This document shows, piece by piece, positions 9,449-20,420 of a stretch of DNA of 64,000 nt. Numbering within the stretch: the first letter of the stretch is position 1; the number at the start of each line of letters is the position of its first letter. Below the pieces are notes generated by a model. It saw nothing but the letters and a program-made list of their open reading frames with translations, had not been told where the DNA came from and ran no database searches. Source of the stretch: Chelatococcus sambhunathii. Its GTDB lineage: Bacteria; Pseudomonadota; Alphaproteobacteria; Rhizobiales; Beijerinckiaceae. A program made the position numbers and the translations under genes. The stretch is from positions 180,990 through 244,989 of the forward strand of contig NZ_LIOL01000002.1 of the NCBI RefSeq assembly GCF_001418005.1. Direction: 5' to 3'.

Positions 9449-10518
9449 AGGACGAGATGTCCCGTTGTCGCCACCCGCTCGGTGCCCTCGGCGGCCATGA
9501 CGACCTCGCCGAGCCGGCAGACCGTCTCGCCGGCGTCGGCGAGGTGGCCGACGACAGCATCGGCCTCGTCCGCCGCGGCGATGACGACCATGCCGATACC
9601 GCAGTTGAAGGTGCGCAGCATCTCCGCCTCGGCAATGCCGCCCGCGTGGGCCAGCCAGCCGAAGACCGGCGGAGCCGCGATGGCGGAGAGGTCGAGCCTG
9701 ACGCCGAGCCCTTTGGGCAGGACGCGCGGGATGTTGTCCGGAAAGCCGCCGCCGGTGATGTGGGCGAGACCCTTGACGGCGGCGCCGGCCTTCAGCGCGG
9801 CGAGGACGGAGCGCACATAAATGCGCGTCGGTGCCAGCAGCGCCCGGCCGAGCGGCGTCCCGGGCGCGAAGGGGGCATCGTCCTCCCAGCCGAGGCCAGT
9901 GGTCTCGACCACCTTGCGCACCAGCGAGAAGCCGTTCGAGTGAACGCCCGAGGAGGCGAGGCCGAGCACGACGTCGCCCGCGCCGATATCGGGCCGGGGC
10001 AGGAGCATGCCGCGCTCGGCGGCGCCGACGGCGAAGCCGGCAAGATCGTAGTCGCCCTGCGCATAGAGGCCGGGCATCTCGGCCGTCTCGCCGCCGATCA
10101 GCGCGCAGCCGGCGATGCGGCAGCCCTCGGCGATGCCCTTGACGATGGCGACGCCCGCCTCCGGCTCGAGCTTGCCGGTGGCGTAATAGTCGAGGAAGAA
10201 GAGCGGTTCGGCACCCTGCACCACGAGGTCATTGACGCACATGGCGACGAGATCGATGCCGACGGTGTCGTGGATGCCGGTGTCGATGGCGATCTTCACC
10301 TTTGTGCCGACGCCGTCGTTGGCCGCAACGAGGATCGGATCGCGAAAGCCTGCCGCCTTCAGATCGAAGAGGCCGCCGAAGCCGCCGATCTCGGTGTCGG
10401 CGCCGGGGCGCTTCGTGGCGCGCACGAGCGGCTTTATGGCCTCGACCATGGCGTTGCCGGCATCGATGTCGACGCCGGACTGGGCATAGGTGAGACCGTT
10501 CTTCGGGGGCTTCTGCAT
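9445..10518 (-). CDS. purM: Phosphoribosylformylglycinamidine cyclo-ligase (AIR synthetase)
   Basis: PurM closes the imidazole ring to form AIR using ATP, the fifth step of purine synthesis. The 357-residue protein starts [18 protein letters not shown], has the signature [16 protein letters not shown] and the nucleotide-binding motif ANDGVGTK, and the C-terminal [13 protein letters not shown] segment. The ATG at 10518 matches the family start; a longer frame to 10743 would run into the promoter region shared with the divergent phosphatidyltransferase gene. It forms an operon with purN. Confidence 0.97.
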   Translation of the reverse strand: MQKPPKNGLTYAQSGVDIDAGNAMVEAIKPLVRATKRPGADTEIGGFGGLFDLKAAGFRDPILVAANDGVGTKVKIAIDTGIHDTVGIDLVAMCVNDLVVQGAEPLFFLDYYATGKLEPEAGVAIVKGIAEGCRIAGCALIGGETAEMPGLYAQGDYDLAGFAVGAAERGMLLPRPDIGAGDVVLGLASSGVHSNGFSLVRKVVETTGLGWEDDAPFAPGTPLGRALLAPTRIYVRSVLAALKAGAAVKGLAHITGGGFPDNIPRVLPKGLGVRLDLSAIAAPPVFGWLAHAGGIAEAEMLRTFNCGIGMVVIAAADEADAVVGHLADAGETVCRLGEVVMAAEGTERVATTGHLVL

Positions 10519-10681
10519 CGTGACCAGGCTCCGGGGCGCGCGCCGCACGCTCTTTAAGTCCGGGCAGTACGATGCCGGGCGCCGCTGTGCAAGACCCGAC
10601 ACGGGCCCTTGGTGCTTCCGGGGCTCGCACAGCGCGGCCGCGCTGCCTAGATTGGGGGCATCCTCGTCCCGACCCACCGAC

Positions 10682-11212
10682 ATGACCCTGCCCAATCTCA
10701 TCACGATCGCCCGCCTCATCCTCGTGCCCGTCGTCATCGCCATGATCGGTTCGGGACAGTGGCTCGCGGCCTTCGTGCTCTTCGCCGTCGCCGGCCTTTC
10801 CGACGCGGTCGACGGCTTCCTCGCGCGGCGCTTCGGCCTGCAGAGCGAACTCGGCGCCTATCTCGACCCGCTCGCCGACAAGGCGCTGCTCATCTCGATC
10901 TACGTGAGCCTCGCCGTCGTCGGCGTCCTGCCGGGGTGGGTTGCGATCCTCGTCGTCTTCCGCGACATCATGATCCTGATGGCGATCGTCCTCTCGTGGC
11001 TCATGGCGCGGCCGCTCGCCATCCGGCCGCTGTGGGTCAGCAAGATGACGACCGTCGCGCAGATCGGCTTTGCCGGCCTCGTGCTCGGCGCAAGGGCCTT
11101 GGGGCTCGATCTCGCCGTTGTCCACGATCTTGCGCTCGCGGCCGTGGCGCTCTTGACGCTGCTGTCGGCGGGCGCCTATCTCGCTCTGTGGCTGCGGCAT
11201 ATGGCCACGTAA
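10682..11212 (+). CDS. CDP-alcohol phosphatidyltransferase family membrane protein
   Basis: A 176-residue inner-membrane enzyme with about five or six hydrophobic segments. The catalytic CDP-alcohol motif is complete: D41-x2-D44-G45-x2-A48-R49-x8-G58-x3-D62-x3-D66. The family transfers a phosphatidyl group from CDP-diacylglycerol to an alcohol; PgsA-type phosphatidylglycerophosphate synthase or a type II cardiolipin synthase are both possible and cannot be told apart here. It is divergent from purM and is the first gene of a run with the AI-2E transporter and HdaA, an order I recognise from Hyphomicrobiales. Confidence 0.88.
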   Translation: MTLPNLITIARLILVPVVIAMIGSGQWLAAFVLFAVAGLSDAVDGFLARRFGLQSELGAYLDPLADKALLISIYVSLAVVGVLPGWVAILVVFRDIMILMAIVLSWLMARPLAIRPLWVSKMTTVAQIGFAGLVLGARALGLDLAVVHDLALAAVALLTLLSAGAYLALWLRHMAT

Positions 11213-11271
11213 CCGCGCCCGGTAAGGGTCCGCAAGGAACAGGCGCTGCCGCCGGCAGCTCGGGATATCGC

Positions 11272-12366
11272 ATGATCGCGCAGCGGCAGGTCGTCTTCTG
11301 GTTGGTGGCTCTGATCCTCGTCGTCACGGGACTCTACGTGCTGCGCGACATGCTGCTGCCCTTCGTGGCGGGTCTGGCGCTGGCCTATCTGCTCGATCCG
11401 CTGGCGGACCGGCTGGAGCGGATCGGCCTCGGCCGGTTGTGGGCGACGCTCCTCATCCTCGGCATCTTCATCCTCCTCTTCATTGTCGCGCTCGTCCTGC
11501 TCGTCCCCATTGTCGCCAACCAGCTCGCTGCCTTCATCGGCAAGCTGCCGGAGACGGTGTCGCGCCTGCAGCAGCTGGCCGCCGAGCAGGGGGGCACGCT
11601 GCTGGAGCGGCTCGGCGGCCCTGCCGTGCTGCAGGACGTGCAGCAGTCCCTCGGCAACGTCGTCTCGGAGGGGGCGCGCTGGCTCGGCGCCTTCCTGCAA
11701 TCGCTGTGGTCGGGCGGGCAGGCCATCGTCAACGTCTTCGCCCTGCTCGTCGTGACGCCGGTCGTCGCCTTCTACCTGCTCGTCGACTGGGACCGGATGA
11801 TCGCGACCCTCGACAACTGGTTGCCGCGTCGGCACGCGCCGACCATCCGCCAGCTCGCCCGCGAGATGGACGGGGCAATCGCCGGCTTCATCCGCGGCCA
11901 GGCGCTGGTGTGCATCATCCTCGGCACGTTCTATGCCGTCGGCCTCTCGCTCATCGGCCTCAACTTCGGGGCGCTCATCGGGCTTGGGGCCGGGCTCATC
12001 AGCTTCATCCCCTATGTCGGCTCGCTGACTGGCCTCGTGCTCTCCGTCGGCGTCGCCATCGTGCAGTTCTGGCCCGACTACATCATGATCGGCGCGACCC
12101 TCGCCATCTTCTTCGCCGGCCAGTTCCTCGAGGGCAACATCCTGTCGCCCAAGCTCGTCGGTCATGCGGTGGGGCTGCACCCGGTCTGGCTGATGTTCGC
12201 GCTTTTCGCCTTCGGCTCGCTGTTCGGCTTCGTCGGCCTTCTCCTTGCCGTGCCGATCGCCGCGGCGCTCGGCGTCCTCGCGCGCTTTGCCGTGCGGCAG
12301 TATCTGGCAAGCTCGCTCTATGACGAGGGCCTGCCGCCACCGCCCCGGCCGGAGACGGACGCGTGA
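11272..12366 (+). CDS. AI-2E family transporter (PerM-like)
   Basis: A 364-residue polytopic membrane protein with the AI-2E/PerM architecture: two N-terminal helices with RDMLLPFVAGLALAYLLDPL, a third helix, a long soluble segment (about 80-150) and a C-terminal helical bundle with SFIPYVGSLTGLVLS and NILSPKLVGHAVGLHP. Known members export autoinducer-2 or act as ion antiporters; the substrate here is not known. The ATG at 11272 begins the membrane domain; longer frames are shadows of the upstream gene. Its stop overlaps the GTG of hdaA by four bases. Confidence 0.92.
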   Translation: MIAQRQVVFWLVALILVVTGLYVLRDMLLPFVAGLALAYLLDPLADRLERIGLGRLWATLLILGIFILLFIVALVLLVPIVANQLAAFIGKLPETVSRLQQLAAEQGGTLLERLGGPAVLQDVQQSLGNVVSEGARWLGAFLQSLWSGGQAIVNVFALLVVTPVVAFYLLVDWDRMIATLDNWLPRRHAPTIRQLAREMDGAIAGFIRGQALVCIILGTFYAVGLSLIGLNFGALIGLGAGLISFIPYVGSLTGLVLSVGVAIVQFWPDYIMIGATLAIFFAGQFLEGNILSPKLVGHAVGLHPVWLMFALFAFGSLFGFVGLLLAVPIAAALGVLARFAVRQYLASSLYDEGLPPPPRPETDA

Positions 12367-13061
12367 GCCGGCCCATGGCGGACAAGCCCCGGCAACTGCC
12401 GCTCGATCTGGCGCTGATGCCACGCTACGGGGCGGAGGATTTCCTCGTCAGCCCGTGCAACGAGGCCGCTTATGCCCTGATCGAGCGTTGGCCCGACTGG
12501 CCGCATCCCGTCCTGCGCCTCGTCGGACCGGAGGGGGCGGGCAAGACGCATCTTGCCGTCATGTGGGCCGAGCGCGCCGGTGCGACTGTCGCCGATGCCG
12601 CCGCCGTGACGCTTCCGGCCGTGCCGGAGCTTGCCGGCGCACCGGCTCTGGTAGTGGAGGATTGCGACCGCAGCCCGCTCGACGAGCATGCCTTCTTCCA
12701 CCTCCTCAACGCCCTGCGCAGCACCGGCAGCAGCCTGCTCTTGACAGCGCGGACGGCGCCGGAGGCCTGGGGCCTTGCCACGCCGGACCTCCTCTCGCGC
12801 CTGCGGCAATCGCCGGCGGTCGACATCGGCGCGCCGGACGAGGCGCTCCTGCGCGCCGTCCTCGTCAAGCTTTTCGTCGACCGGCAGCTCGTCGTCGATA
12901 CCAATGTGGTCGAGTCCATCCTGCCGCGCATGGAGCGGTCGCTCGCCGCTGCCCAGCGCCTCGTTGCCGCCCTCGACCGGGAGGCCTTGAGCCGCGGCCG
13001 GCGCATCACGCGGCCGCTCGCCCTTGCTGTCCTCGACACGCTCGCCATGGGCGAAAGCTGA
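12363..13061 (+). CDS. hdaA: DnaA-related regulator of replication initiation, HdaA
   Basis: A 232-residue AAA+ protein of the Hda/DnaA group. In alphaproteobacteria HdaA binds the DNA polymerase clamp and promotes hydrolysis of DnaA-bound ATP. A clamp-binding-like motif QLPLDL is at residues 11-16, Walker A GPEGAGKT at 55-62 and a Walker B-like LVVED at 96-100. A C-terminal DnaA helix-turn-helix domain is absent, as expected for Hda. The GTG at 12363 overlaps the previous gene by GTGA; an ATG four codons later would still keep the clamp motif. Short length and the position before ppk match relatives. Confidence 0.9.
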   Translation: MSRPMADKPRQLPLDLALMPRYGAEDFLVSPCNEAAYALIERWPDWPHPVLRLVGPEGAGKTHLAVMWAERAGATVADAAAVTLPAVPELAGAPALVVEDCDRSPLDEHAFFHLLNALRSTGSSLLLTARTAPEAWGLATPDLLSRLRQSPAVDIGAPDEALLRAVLVKLFVDRQLVVDTNVVESILPRMERSLAAAQRLVAALDREALSRGRRITRPLALAVLDTLAMGES

Positions 13062-13199
13062 CGCCTCCGCGAAGGTTGCATCCCGGCCGTGCCGGTGGGA
13101 GGCTGAGGTGCGGCGTGGTAAGCCGCCGGGCGCCGCTTCCGGGCCGTCATGCGTCTGTCTTGGAATGGACGCACAAGGACGAGCCAGGGCGGCAACGAC

Positions 13200-15443
13200 A
13201 TGACAAGGGAGCGGACGGTGAACCTCGAGGCGATCAAGCCGGCGGGCGGGCCGAGCGAGGCGGTGAAGCTCGATCAGGGCGAGGCCGTTGCGGCCGAGGC
13301 GGCCGCTGTCGAGGCGCTGCGCCAGTCGCCCGAACGCTTCATCAACCGCGAACTATCCTGGCTGCAGTTCAACCGCCGGGTGCTGGAGGAGGCCTCCAAC
13401 AAGCGCCATCCGCTGCTGGAGCAACTGCGTTTCCTGTCGATCTCCGCCAACAATCTCGACGAGTTCTTCATGGTGCGTGTCGCGGGCCTGCGGGGCCAGG
13501 TGCGTTCGGGCGTCATGACCCAGTCGCAGGACGGGCTGACGCCGGCCGAGCAGCTGATGCGCATCGGCGCCGAGGTGTCGGTGCTCGCCAGCGACCAGCA
13601 GCGCCGCTGGCGCGAGCTCAGGGACGAACTGCTCGAGAACGGCATCGTCCTCGTCGATGCCGGACAACTGACGAGGGCCGAGCGGCTGTGGCTCGACGAT
13701 TATTTCCTTCACCACGTTTTCCCGGTGCTGACACCGCTCGCCGTCGATCCGGCCCATCCGTTCCCGTTCATCTCCAACCTCGGCTTCACGCTGGCGCTGG
13801 CACTCTTCCGCCAGAGCGACAACCGCTCGCTCAATGCGCTGATCCGCGTGCCGAGTCGGGTGGAGCGCTTCGTACGCCTGCCGGATTTCGCCGAGACGGG
13901 GGCCCAGCGCTTCATCGCGCTCGAACAACTCATCGTCCTATTCACGGCCAAGCTCTTCCCCGGCTACACGGTGAAGGGACAGGGGGGCTTCCGCGTCATC
14001 CGCGACAGCGACCTCGAAATCGAGGAAGAGGCGGAAGACCTGGTGCGCCTGTTCGAATCGGCCCTCAAGCAGCGTCGCCGCGGCAGCGTCATCCGACTCG
14101 AGGTCGAGGCGGCCATGCCCGAGGGGCTGCGTGCCTTCGTCGCCGACGAACTCAATGTGACAACGGACGAGATCTTCGTGGTCGAGGGCATGCTGGCGCT
14201 CAACGAGCTCAGCCAGCTCGTCGGGCTCGACCGGCCCGACCTCAAGTTCAAGCCCTACAACCCGCGCTTTCCCGAACGCATCCGCGAGCACGGGGGCGAT
14301 TGCTTCGCCGCCATCCGCCAGAAGGACATCGTCGTCCACCACCCCTACGAATCCTTCGACGTGGTGGTGCAGTTCCTGCAGCAGGCGGCACGCGATCCCA
14401 ATGTGGTGGCCATCAAGCAGACGCTCTACCGCACCTCGTCGGACTCGCCCATCGTCAAGGCGCTCGCGGAGGCGGCCGAGGCCGGCAAGTCCGTGACGGC
14501 GCTCGTCGAGCTCAAGGCGCGATTCGACGAGGAGGCCAACATCCGCTGGGCGCGGGACCTCGAACGGGCAGGAGCGCAGGTGGTCTTCGGCTTCATCGAG
14601 CTCAAGACCCACGCCAAGCTGTCGTCGGTGGTGCGCCGCGAAGGCGGGCAACTCGTCACCTATTGCCATGTCGGCACGGGCAACTACCACCCGATCACGG
14701 CGCGCATCTACACCGACCTGTCGTTCTTCACGGCCGACCCCGTCATCGCGCGGGACGTTGCGCGCATCTTCAACTTCATCACCGGCTATGCCGAGCCGGC
14801 CGAGCTTGAGCGCATGGCCGTGTCTCCCGTGACGCTGAAGGCGCGCCTCCTCAAGCATATTGAGGAGGAAATCGCCCATGCGAAGGCCGGCCGCCCGGCC
14901 CAGATCTGGGGCAAGTGCAACTCGCTGGTCGATTCGACGATCATCGACGCGCTCTACGAGGCGAGCCGAGCCGGCGTGCAGGTCGACTTCATCGTGCGCG
15001 GCATCTGCTGCCTCAGGCCCGGCATTCCGGGCCTGTCGGAGAACATCCGCGTCAAGTCCATCGTCGGCCGCTTCCTCGAGCACAGCCGCATCTACGCCTT
15101 CGGCAACGGGCACGGGCTGCCGCATGCCAAGGCGCATCTCTACATTTCCTCCGCCGACCTGATGCAGCGAAACCTCGATCGGCGGGTCGAGGCGCTGCTG
15201 CCGATCTCTAATCCGACCGTGCACGAGCAGATCCTCGAGCAGATCATGCTCGCCAATCTGCTGGACAACGAGCAGAGCTGGACTGTATTGCCCGATGGGA
15301 CGAGCAAGCGCATCATCCCGGGCAAGGGGGAGCAGTCCTTCAACGCTCATCAGTACTTCATGACGAACCCGAGTCTGTCTGGACGTGGAAAGTCTCTCAA
15401 GGATTCGCGCCCCAGGACCCTCGCCAAGGGATCCTCTGCCTGA
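13200..15443 (+). CDS. ppk: Polyphosphate kinase 1
   Basis: PPK1 reversibly makes inorganic polyphosphate from ATP through a phospho-histidine. The 747-residue protein has the N domain ([16 protein letters not shown]), a head domain, and the two phospholipase D-like catalytic domains. The autophosphorylated His is predicted at residue 471 in KTHAK, with the second catalytic His at 642 in PHAKAH. The ATG at 13200 is used; a GTG at 13218 with AGGGAG seven bases upstream is an equally reasonable start and would shorten the protein by six residues. ppx overlaps its 3-prime end by 59 bases, so synthesis and breakdown of polyphosphate are encoded together. Confidence 0.96.
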   Translation: MTRERTVNLEAIKPAGGPSEAVKLDQGEAVAAEAAAVEALRQSPERFINRELSWLQFNRRVLEEASNKRHPLLEQLRFLSISANNLDEFFMVRVAGLRGQVRSGVMTQSQDGLTPAEQLMRIGAEVSVLASDQQRRWRELRDELLENGIVLVDAGQLTRAERLWLDDYFLHHVFPVLTPLAVDPAHPFPFISNLGFTLALALFRQSDNRSLNALIRVPSRVERFVRLPDFAETGAQRFIALEQLIVLFTAKLFPGYTVKGQGGFRVIRDSDLEIEEEAEDLVRLFESALKQRRRGSVIRLEVEAAMPEGLRAFVADELNVTTDEIFVVEGMLALNELSQLVGLDRPDLKFKPYNPRFPERIREHGGDCFAAIRQKDIVVHHPYESFDVVVQFLQQAARDPNVVAIKQTLYRTSSDSPIVKALAEAAEAGKSVTALVELKARFDEEANIRWARDLERAGAQVVFGFIELKTHAKLSSVVRREGGQLVTYCHVGTGNYHPITARIYTDLSFFTADPVIARDVARIFNFITGYAEPAELERMAVSPVTLKARLLKHIEEEIAHAKAGRPAQIWGKCNSLVDSTIIDALYEASRAGVQVDFIVRGICCLRPGIPGLSENIRVKSIVGRFLEHSRIYAFGNGHGLPHAKAHLYISSADLMQRNLDRRVEALLPISNPTVHEQILEQIMLANLLDNEQSWTVLPDGTSKRIIPGKGEQSFNAHQYFMTNPSLSGRGKSLKDSRPRTLAKGSSA

Positions 15444-16950
15444 ACTGCGTGCCCCGGGCCGACTCGACGTCGGCTCACCGGTGGCCATCGTTGATATCGG
15501 CTCCAACTCGGTCCGCCTCGTCGCCTACGAGGGCATGACGCGGGCGCCGACGCCGATCTTCAACGAAAAGGTCCTCTGCGGCCTCGGCCGCAGTGTGGCG
15601 ACGACGAAGCGGCTGCACGACGATGCCGTCGAGAAGGCGCTCAGGGCGCTGGCGCGCTTTCGCGTCCTGTGCGGGCTCATGCAGGTCGGCTCGGTGCACG
15701 TGCTGGCGACGGCGGCGGCGCGCGACGCCGAGAACGGGCCGGACTTCCTCGCCCGGGCCGAGGCGGCGATCGGCCATCCCATCGAGCTCATCTCGGGCAG
15801 CCGGGAGGCGCAGCTCTCGGCGCTCGGCGTCATGTCCGGCTTCCACGATGCCGACGGCGTCGTCGGCGACATGGGTGGCGGCAGCCTCGAGCTCATCGAC
15901 GTGCGCGGTTTCGAACTCGGCAAGGGTGTCTCGCTGCCGCTCGGGGGCCTCGCGCTGCAGGACACGACCGGCGGCAACATACGCAAGGCCTCGAAGGTGG
16001 TGCGCGACGCCTTCGCCAAGGCTGAGCCGCTGGAGCGCCTGAAGGGGCGCACCTTCTATGCCGTCGGCGGCACGTGGCGCGCCCTGGCGCGCCTGCACAT
16101 GACGCAGAAAGGCTATCCGCTGCACGTGATGCACGGCTATACGGTGGCGCCGAAGGACGTCACGGACTTCGCCAAGATCGTCGAGCGCGTCGATGCCGAC
16201 ACGCTCGAATCGATCGAGGCGGTCTCGGCGGCCCGCCGGCCCTTGCTCGGCTACGGGGCGCTGCTGCTGGAAGAGATCATCCGCAAGGGCAAACCCAAGA
16301 AGGTCGTCATCTCGGCGCAGGGGGTGCGCGAAGGGCTGCTCTACGAGAAGTTGTCCAACGAGGAGCGGCGGACGGATCCGCTGCTCTCCGCGGCGCGCGA
16401 GCTCAACCTGCTGCGCTCGCGCGCGCCGATGCACGGCGAGGAACTGATCGGCTGGACGGACAAGCTCGTTGCCTCGCTCCACCTCGACGAGACGGGGGAG
16501 GAACGCCGCCTGCGCCATGCCGCGTGCCTCCTCGCCGACATCGGCTGGCGCGCGCATCCCGACTATCGCGGCGAGCAGGGGCTCAACATCATCGCCCATG
16601 CCGCCTTCGTCGGCGTCGACCATCCCGGCCGCGCCTTCCTGGCCCTGTCGGTCTTCTTCCGCCATGTCGGCCTGTCGGTGGACGACATCAGCCCGCGCAT
16701 CCGGGAACTGGTGACGACCCGGATGATCGACCGGGCGCGCATCCTCGGCGGTGCCATGCGGGTCGCCTATCTCGTCTCGGCGGCCATGCCGGGGGTCCTG
16801 CCGCGGGCGCCGATCACGGGGCACGGCGGCAAGCTGGTGCTGGCGCTGCCCGGCGACCTCGCTGCGCTCGCGAGCGACCGGCTCTTGAACCGGGTCAAAC
16901 AGCTCGCACGCCTCGTCGGCCGCGAGCCCCTCATCCAGAATGGCAGGTAG
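15385..16950 (+). CDS. ppx: Exopolyphosphatase (Ppx/GppA family)
   Basis: Ppx removes terminal phosphates from polyphosphate, opposing the preceding ppk. The ASKHA-fold N-terminal part has the phosphate-1 motif [10 protein letters not shown] at residues 36-45 and the phosphate-2 motif [10 protein letters not shown] near 166; a C-terminal HD-like helical domain follows (about 320-500). The 521-residue length is that of the long Ppx form. The GTG at 15385 lies inside the end of ppk in another frame; the alternative GTG at 15481 would begin right at the strand leading into the phosphate motif and remove a conserved Pro/Gly segment, so the longer form is preferred. It is probably translated by coupling with ppk. 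Confidence 0.93.
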   Translation: MESLSRIRAPGPSPRDPLPELRAPGRLDVGSPVAIVDIGSNSVRLVAYEGMTRAPTPIFNEKVLCGLGRSVATTKRLHDDAVEKALRALARFRVLCGLMQVGSVHVLATAAARDAENGPDFLARAEAAIGHPIELISGSREAQLSALGVMSGFHDADGVVGDMGGGSLELIDVRGFELGKGVSLPLGGLALQDTTGGNIRKASKVVRDAFAKAEPLERLKGRTFYAVGGTWRALARLHMTQKGYPLHVMHGYTVAPKDVTDFAKIVERVDADTLESIEAVSAARRPLLGYGALLLEEIIRKGKPKKVVISAQGVREGLLYEKLSNEERRTDPLLSAARELNLLRSRAPMHGEELIGWTDKLVASLHLDETGEERRLRHAACLLADIGWRAHPDYRGEQGLNIIAHAAFVGVDHPGRAFLALSVFFRHVGLSVDDISPRIRELVTTRMIDRARILGGAMRVAYLVSAAMPGVLPRAPITGHGGKLVLALPGDLAALASDRLLNRVKQLARLVGREPLIQNGR

Positions 16951-17077
16951 GCCTCGTGGGACTGGAAACGGATTTTACTACAAAGGTCTGTCGCAGAAGT
17001 TTCACGCAAGGGTAACGGTTCCGCAATGCCGGGTCTCCACAACGTGCGCGTTGCACAATAGGGATTCGGGGGCAGGC

Positions 17078-17242
17078 GTGGCGACGTTATCGCTGTTGAA
17101 CGAGAGCCTGTCGGCCATGGGTGGGACGGTGGCCAAAACGCGCGATGCCGCGCAGAGCCTCGCCGCCCTGTCGCAGGACTTCACCCCATCGGCCCAGTTC
17201 CTCGTCGGTGCCCTCGACGAGTTCCTCAGCGAGGCGGCCTGA
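17078..17242 (+). CDS. Small hypothetical protein (54 residues)
   Basis: A possible 54-residue protein begins at a GTG preceded by a purine-rich GGGGGCAGG. It is acidic and helical, with sequence such as NESLSAMGGTVAKTRDAAQSLAALSQDF and no transmembrane segment; no family is recognised. Codon third positions are mostly G or C, in keeping with real genes here. Its stop codon ends at 17242, and the rnd stop begins at 17243 on the other strand, so the two genes abut tail to tail. The frame could also be extended upstream to 16940 inside ppx. Confidence 0.35.
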   Translation: MATLSLLNESLSAMGGTVAKTRDAAQSLAALSQDFTPSAQFLVGALDEFLSEAA

Positions 17243-18388
17243 TCAATATTCAATGAGGCGCACGCGCCCGCGGTCCACGGTGAGCGCCAGGCGCCCGGCC
17301 TTCAGGGCGAGTGCCTTCTCGCCGAAGAGCTGGCGCCGCCAGCCGGTGAGCGCCGGCACGTCCGCCTCGTCGTCGAGGGCGATGGCCTCGAGGTCATCCA
17401 CCGTGGCGAGGATCTTCGGGGCGACCCGCTCGTTCTCCGCCACGGCCTTCAACAGCACCTTGAGCATCTCGATGGTGGCGCCGTTGGTGCCGGCCTTGCG
17501 GCCGCGCTCGCCGAGGCTGACGGACTTCGGATCGCGCGCCACGCCGCGTGCGACGGCGGCGAGGATGTCGCCGGCCGGGCGCGAGCGCTCGAAGCCGTTG
17601 GGGACGGAGCGCAGCGCGCCGAGCGCCTCCGGCGTCGTCGGCGCGTGCACGGCGATGTCGATGAGGGCGTCGTCCTTCATGATGCGCGACCGCGGCACGT
17701 TGCGGCTGCGAGCCTCGCGCTCGCGCCAGGCCGCGATCTCCATCAGCACCGCGGCTTCCTTCGGCTTCTTGATGCGCCCCTTGAGGCGCTGCCAGGCATC
17801 CTCGGGATGGGTGTCGTAGGTGGCGGGCGCGGTGAGCACCGCCATCTCCTCGTCGAGCCAGCTTTCGCGCCCGCTCTCGGCCAGGTCCGCATGCAGCGCC
17901 GCATAGACGGTGCGCAGATGCGTCACGTCCGAGAGGGCATAGGCGAGCTGCTGCTCGCTGAGCGGGCGGCGCGACCAGTCCGTGAAGCGGGAAGACTTGT
18001 CGATGCGTGCCTTGGCGAGGTCGTTGACCAGTTGCTCGTAGGACACCGAGTCGCCATAGCCGCAGACCATGGCGGCGACCTGCGTGTCGAAGAGCGGGGT
18101 CGGGATGACGCTGCCGCCCTGCCAGATGATCTCGATGTCCTGCCGCGCCGAGTGGAAGACCTTGACCACGTTGGTATCGGCCATCAGCGCATAGAAGGGC
18201 GCAAGGTCCATGTCCTCCGCCAGGGGATCGACGAGCACGGCCTCGGCCGGGCTCGCCATCTGGATCAGGCAGAGCTTGGCATAATACGTCGTCTCCCGCA
18301 GAAATTCCGTATCCACGGTGACGAAGGGGAATTTGGCGAGGCGGGCACAGGCGGCGGCGAGGGCGTCGGTCGTAGCAATCAAGTCCAT
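17243..18388 (-). CDS. rnd: Ribonuclease D
   Basis: RNase D is a 3-prime to 5-prime exonuclease that trims tRNA and other small RNA ends. The 381-residue protein has the DEDD exonuclease domain with D26 and E28 in VDTEFLRE, the motif DTQVAAM, and the third motif YALSDVTHL, followed by an HRDC domain (about 205-285). The ATG at 18388 directly precedes the conserved start; an upstream GTG/ATG extension is Arg-rich and unlike the family. It is divergent from aspS across a 151-base intergenic region. Confidence 0.95.
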   Translation of the reverse strand: MDLIATTDALAAACARLAKFPFVTVDTEFLRETTYYAKLCLIQMASPAEAVLVDPLAEDMDLAPFYALMADTNVVKVFHSARQDIEIIWQGGSVIPTPLFDTQVAAMVCGYGDSVSYEQLVNDLAKARIDKSSRFTDWSRRPLSEQQLAYALSDVTHLRTVYAALHADLAESGRESWLDEEMAVLTAPATYDTHPEDAWQRLKGRIKKPKEAAVLMEIAAWREREARSRNVPRSRIMKDDALIDIAVHAPTTPEALGALRSVPNGFERSRPAGDILAAVARGVARDPKSVSLGERGRKAGTNGATIEMLKVLLKAVAENERVAPKILATVDDLEAIALDDEADVPALTGWRRQLFGEKALALKAGRLALTVDRGRVRLIEY

Positions 18389-18539
18389 GGTATTCGCGCT
18401 ATAACTCAGACTTGGCCGCTTGTCGCGGCCTATCCTTGACATTCGTGCCGTCTCGTGGGCTTCTCCCGCGGCCGCGCCGTTGCCGCGCGCGGGCGCTCAT
18501 TCACCCTTCGTCCGATCGTCGAGCCGGAACACCGTGCCC

Positions 18540-20348
18540 ATGCATCGCTACCGTTCACATACCTGCGGCGCGCTCCGCGAAACCCATGTCGGCGAGACCG
18601 TTCGCCTCTCGGGCTGGTGCCATCGCATTCGCGACCACGGCGGCGTGCTGTTCATCGATCTGCGCGATCATTACGGGCTGACGCAATGCGTCGTCGATCC
18701 GGATTCGCCGGCCTTCAAGGTGGCCGAGACCCTGCGCTCGGAATGGGTGGTGCGCGTCGACGGCAAGGTGCGCAACCGCCCGGCCGGCACCGAGAACCCG
18801 GAGCTGCCGACAGGCAACGTCGAGCTCTACATCACGGAGATCGAGGTGCTGGGCCCGGCGGGCGAACTGCCGATGCAGGTCTTCGGCGACCAGAACTTCC
18901 CCGAGGAGACGCGGCTCAAGTACCGCTTCCTCGACCTTCGGCGCGAGAAGCTGCACCAGAACATCGTCAAGCGCGGCCAGATCATCGATTCGCTGCGCCG
19001 CCGCATGAAGGAGGGCGGCTTCTTCGAGTTCCAGACGCCGATCCTCACCGCCTCCTCGCCGGAGGGGGCGCGCGACTTCCTGGTGCCGAGCCGCCTGCAT
19101 CCGGGCAAGTTCTACGCCCTTCCGCAGGCGCCGCAGCAGTTCAAGCAGCTGACGATGATCGCCGGCTTCGACCGCTATTTCCAGATCGCGCCCTGCTTCC
19201 GCGACGAGGACGCGCGTGCCGACCGCTCGCCGGGCGAGTTCTACCAGCTCGATATCGAGATGAGCTTCGTCACGCAGGAGGACGTGTTCCAGGCGGTGGA
19301 GCCGGTGCTGCGCGGCGTCTTCGAGGAATTCGGCGAGGGCCGGCCGGTGACGCCCGTCTTCCCGCGCATTCCCTACGCCGAGGCGATGCTGAAGTACGGC
19401 GTCGACAAGCCTGACCTGCGCAACCCCATCATCATCGCCGACGTCACCGCCGAGTTCCTGCGCGAGGACGTGACGTTCAACGCCTTCAAGAACGTCATCA
19501 AGGCCGGCGGCGTGGTGCGCGCCATCCCCGCGCCGGGGGCGGCGGGCCAGCCGCGCTCGTTCTTCGACAAGCTCAACGACTGGGCGCGGGGCGAGGGCGC
19601 GCCGGGGCTCGGCTACATCGTCTTTGAGGACGAGGGCGGCGAGCTCGTCGGCAGGGGGCCGATCGCCAAGTTCGTGCCGGCCGAGGCGCAGGCGGCCATC
19701 GCCATTACCGCCGGCGTGCGAGCGGGCGACGCCGTGTTCTTCTCGGCGGGGGAGGAGGCCAAGGCGGCCGGGCTCGCCGGCAAGGCGCGCACGCGCATCG
19801 GCGAGGAGCTCGACCTCATCGACCGCGAGCGCTTCGACCTGTGCTGGATCACCGACTTCCCGATGTTCGAGTGGAACGAGGAGGAGAAGAAGATCGACTT
19901 CTCCCACAACCCGTTCTCCATGCCGAACTTCGACCACGACGCCTTCCTGGCGCTCGACCCGGCCGACGAGAAGACGATCCTCGGCATCACGGCCTTCCAG
20001 TACGACATCGTCTGCAACGGCGTGGAGCTGTCGTCGGGCGCCATCCGTAACCACCGGCCGGACATCATGCGCAAGGCCTTCGCCATCGCCGGCTACGGCG
20101 AGGACGTGCTGGAGGCGAAGTTCGGCGGCATGCTGCGCGCCCTCAGCTACGGCGCCCCGCCGCACGGTGGCATCGCCCCGGGCGTCGACCGCATCGTCAT
20201 GCTGCTCTGCAACGAGCAGAACCTGCGCGAGGTCGTCCTCTTCCCCATGAACCAGCGGGCGGAGGACCTGATGATGGGCGCGCCGTCCGAGGTGACGATG
20301 AAGCAGCTGAGAGAGCTGCACATCCGGCTGAACCTGCCGGAGAAGTGA
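18540..20348 (+). CDS. aspS: Aspartate-tRNA ligase, probably non-discriminating
   Basis: A 602-residue bacterial-type class II AspRS: an N-terminal OB-fold anticodon domain (1-105), the catalytic core with [19 protein letters not shown], the inserted GAD domain (about 290-420), and motif 3 [13 protein letters not shown]. His33 in RIRDHGG and Gly83 in NRPAGT correspond, as far as I can align by eye, to the H31/G82 pair reported for non-discriminating AspRS, where discriminating enzymes have Leu/Lys. That fits the presence of gatB in this window. The ATG at 18540 matches homologues. Confidence 0.96.
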   Translation: MHRYRSHTCGALRETHVGETVRLSGWCHRIRDHGGVLFIDLRDHYGLTQCVVDPDSPAFKVAETLRSEWVVRVDGKVRNRPAGTENPELPTGNVELYITEIEVLGPAGELPMQVFGDQNFPEETRLKYRFLDLRREKLHQNIVKRGQIIDSLRRRMKEGGFFEFQTPILTASSPEGARDFLVPSRLHPGKFYALPQAPQQFKQLTMIAGFDRYFQIAPCFRDEDARADRSPGEFYQLDIEMSFVTQEDVFQAVEPVLRGVFEEFGEGRPVTPVFPRIPYAEAMLKYGVDKPDLRNPIIIADVTAEFLREDVTFNAFKNVIKAGGVVRAIPAPGAAGQPRSFFDKLNDWARGEGAPGLGYIVFEDEGGELVGRGPIAKFVPAEAQAAIAITAGVRAGDAVFFSAGEEAKAAGLAGKARTRIGEELDLIDRERFDLCWITDFPMFEWNEEEKKIDFSHNPFSMPNFDHDAFLALDPADEKTILGITAFQYDIVCNGVELSSGAIRNHRPDIMRKAFAIAGYGEDVLEAKFGGMLRALSYGAPPHGGIAPGVDRIVMLLCNEQNLREVVLFPMNQRAEDLMMGAPSEVTMKQLRELHIRLNLPEK

Positions 20349-20367
20349 GCCCGACTGGCAAGGTCGA

Positions 20368-20393
20368 GGGCGCCCAGCGGGCGCCCTTTCTTT
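20368..20393 (+). terminator. Intrinsic terminator after aspS
   Basis: AGGGCGCC at 20368-20375 pairs with GGCGCCCT at 20381-20388 around a five-base loop, followed by TTCTTT. It begins 20 bases after the aspS stop. Confidence 0.75.
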
Positions 20394-20420
20394 GGGGGGC
20401 GACGACGGTCCCTTGAGGCG

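Noticed and set aside
13938-15506. 522-codon open frame on the minus strand
   Set aside because: Opposite ppk, whose catalytic His motifs are intact; no recognisable domain.
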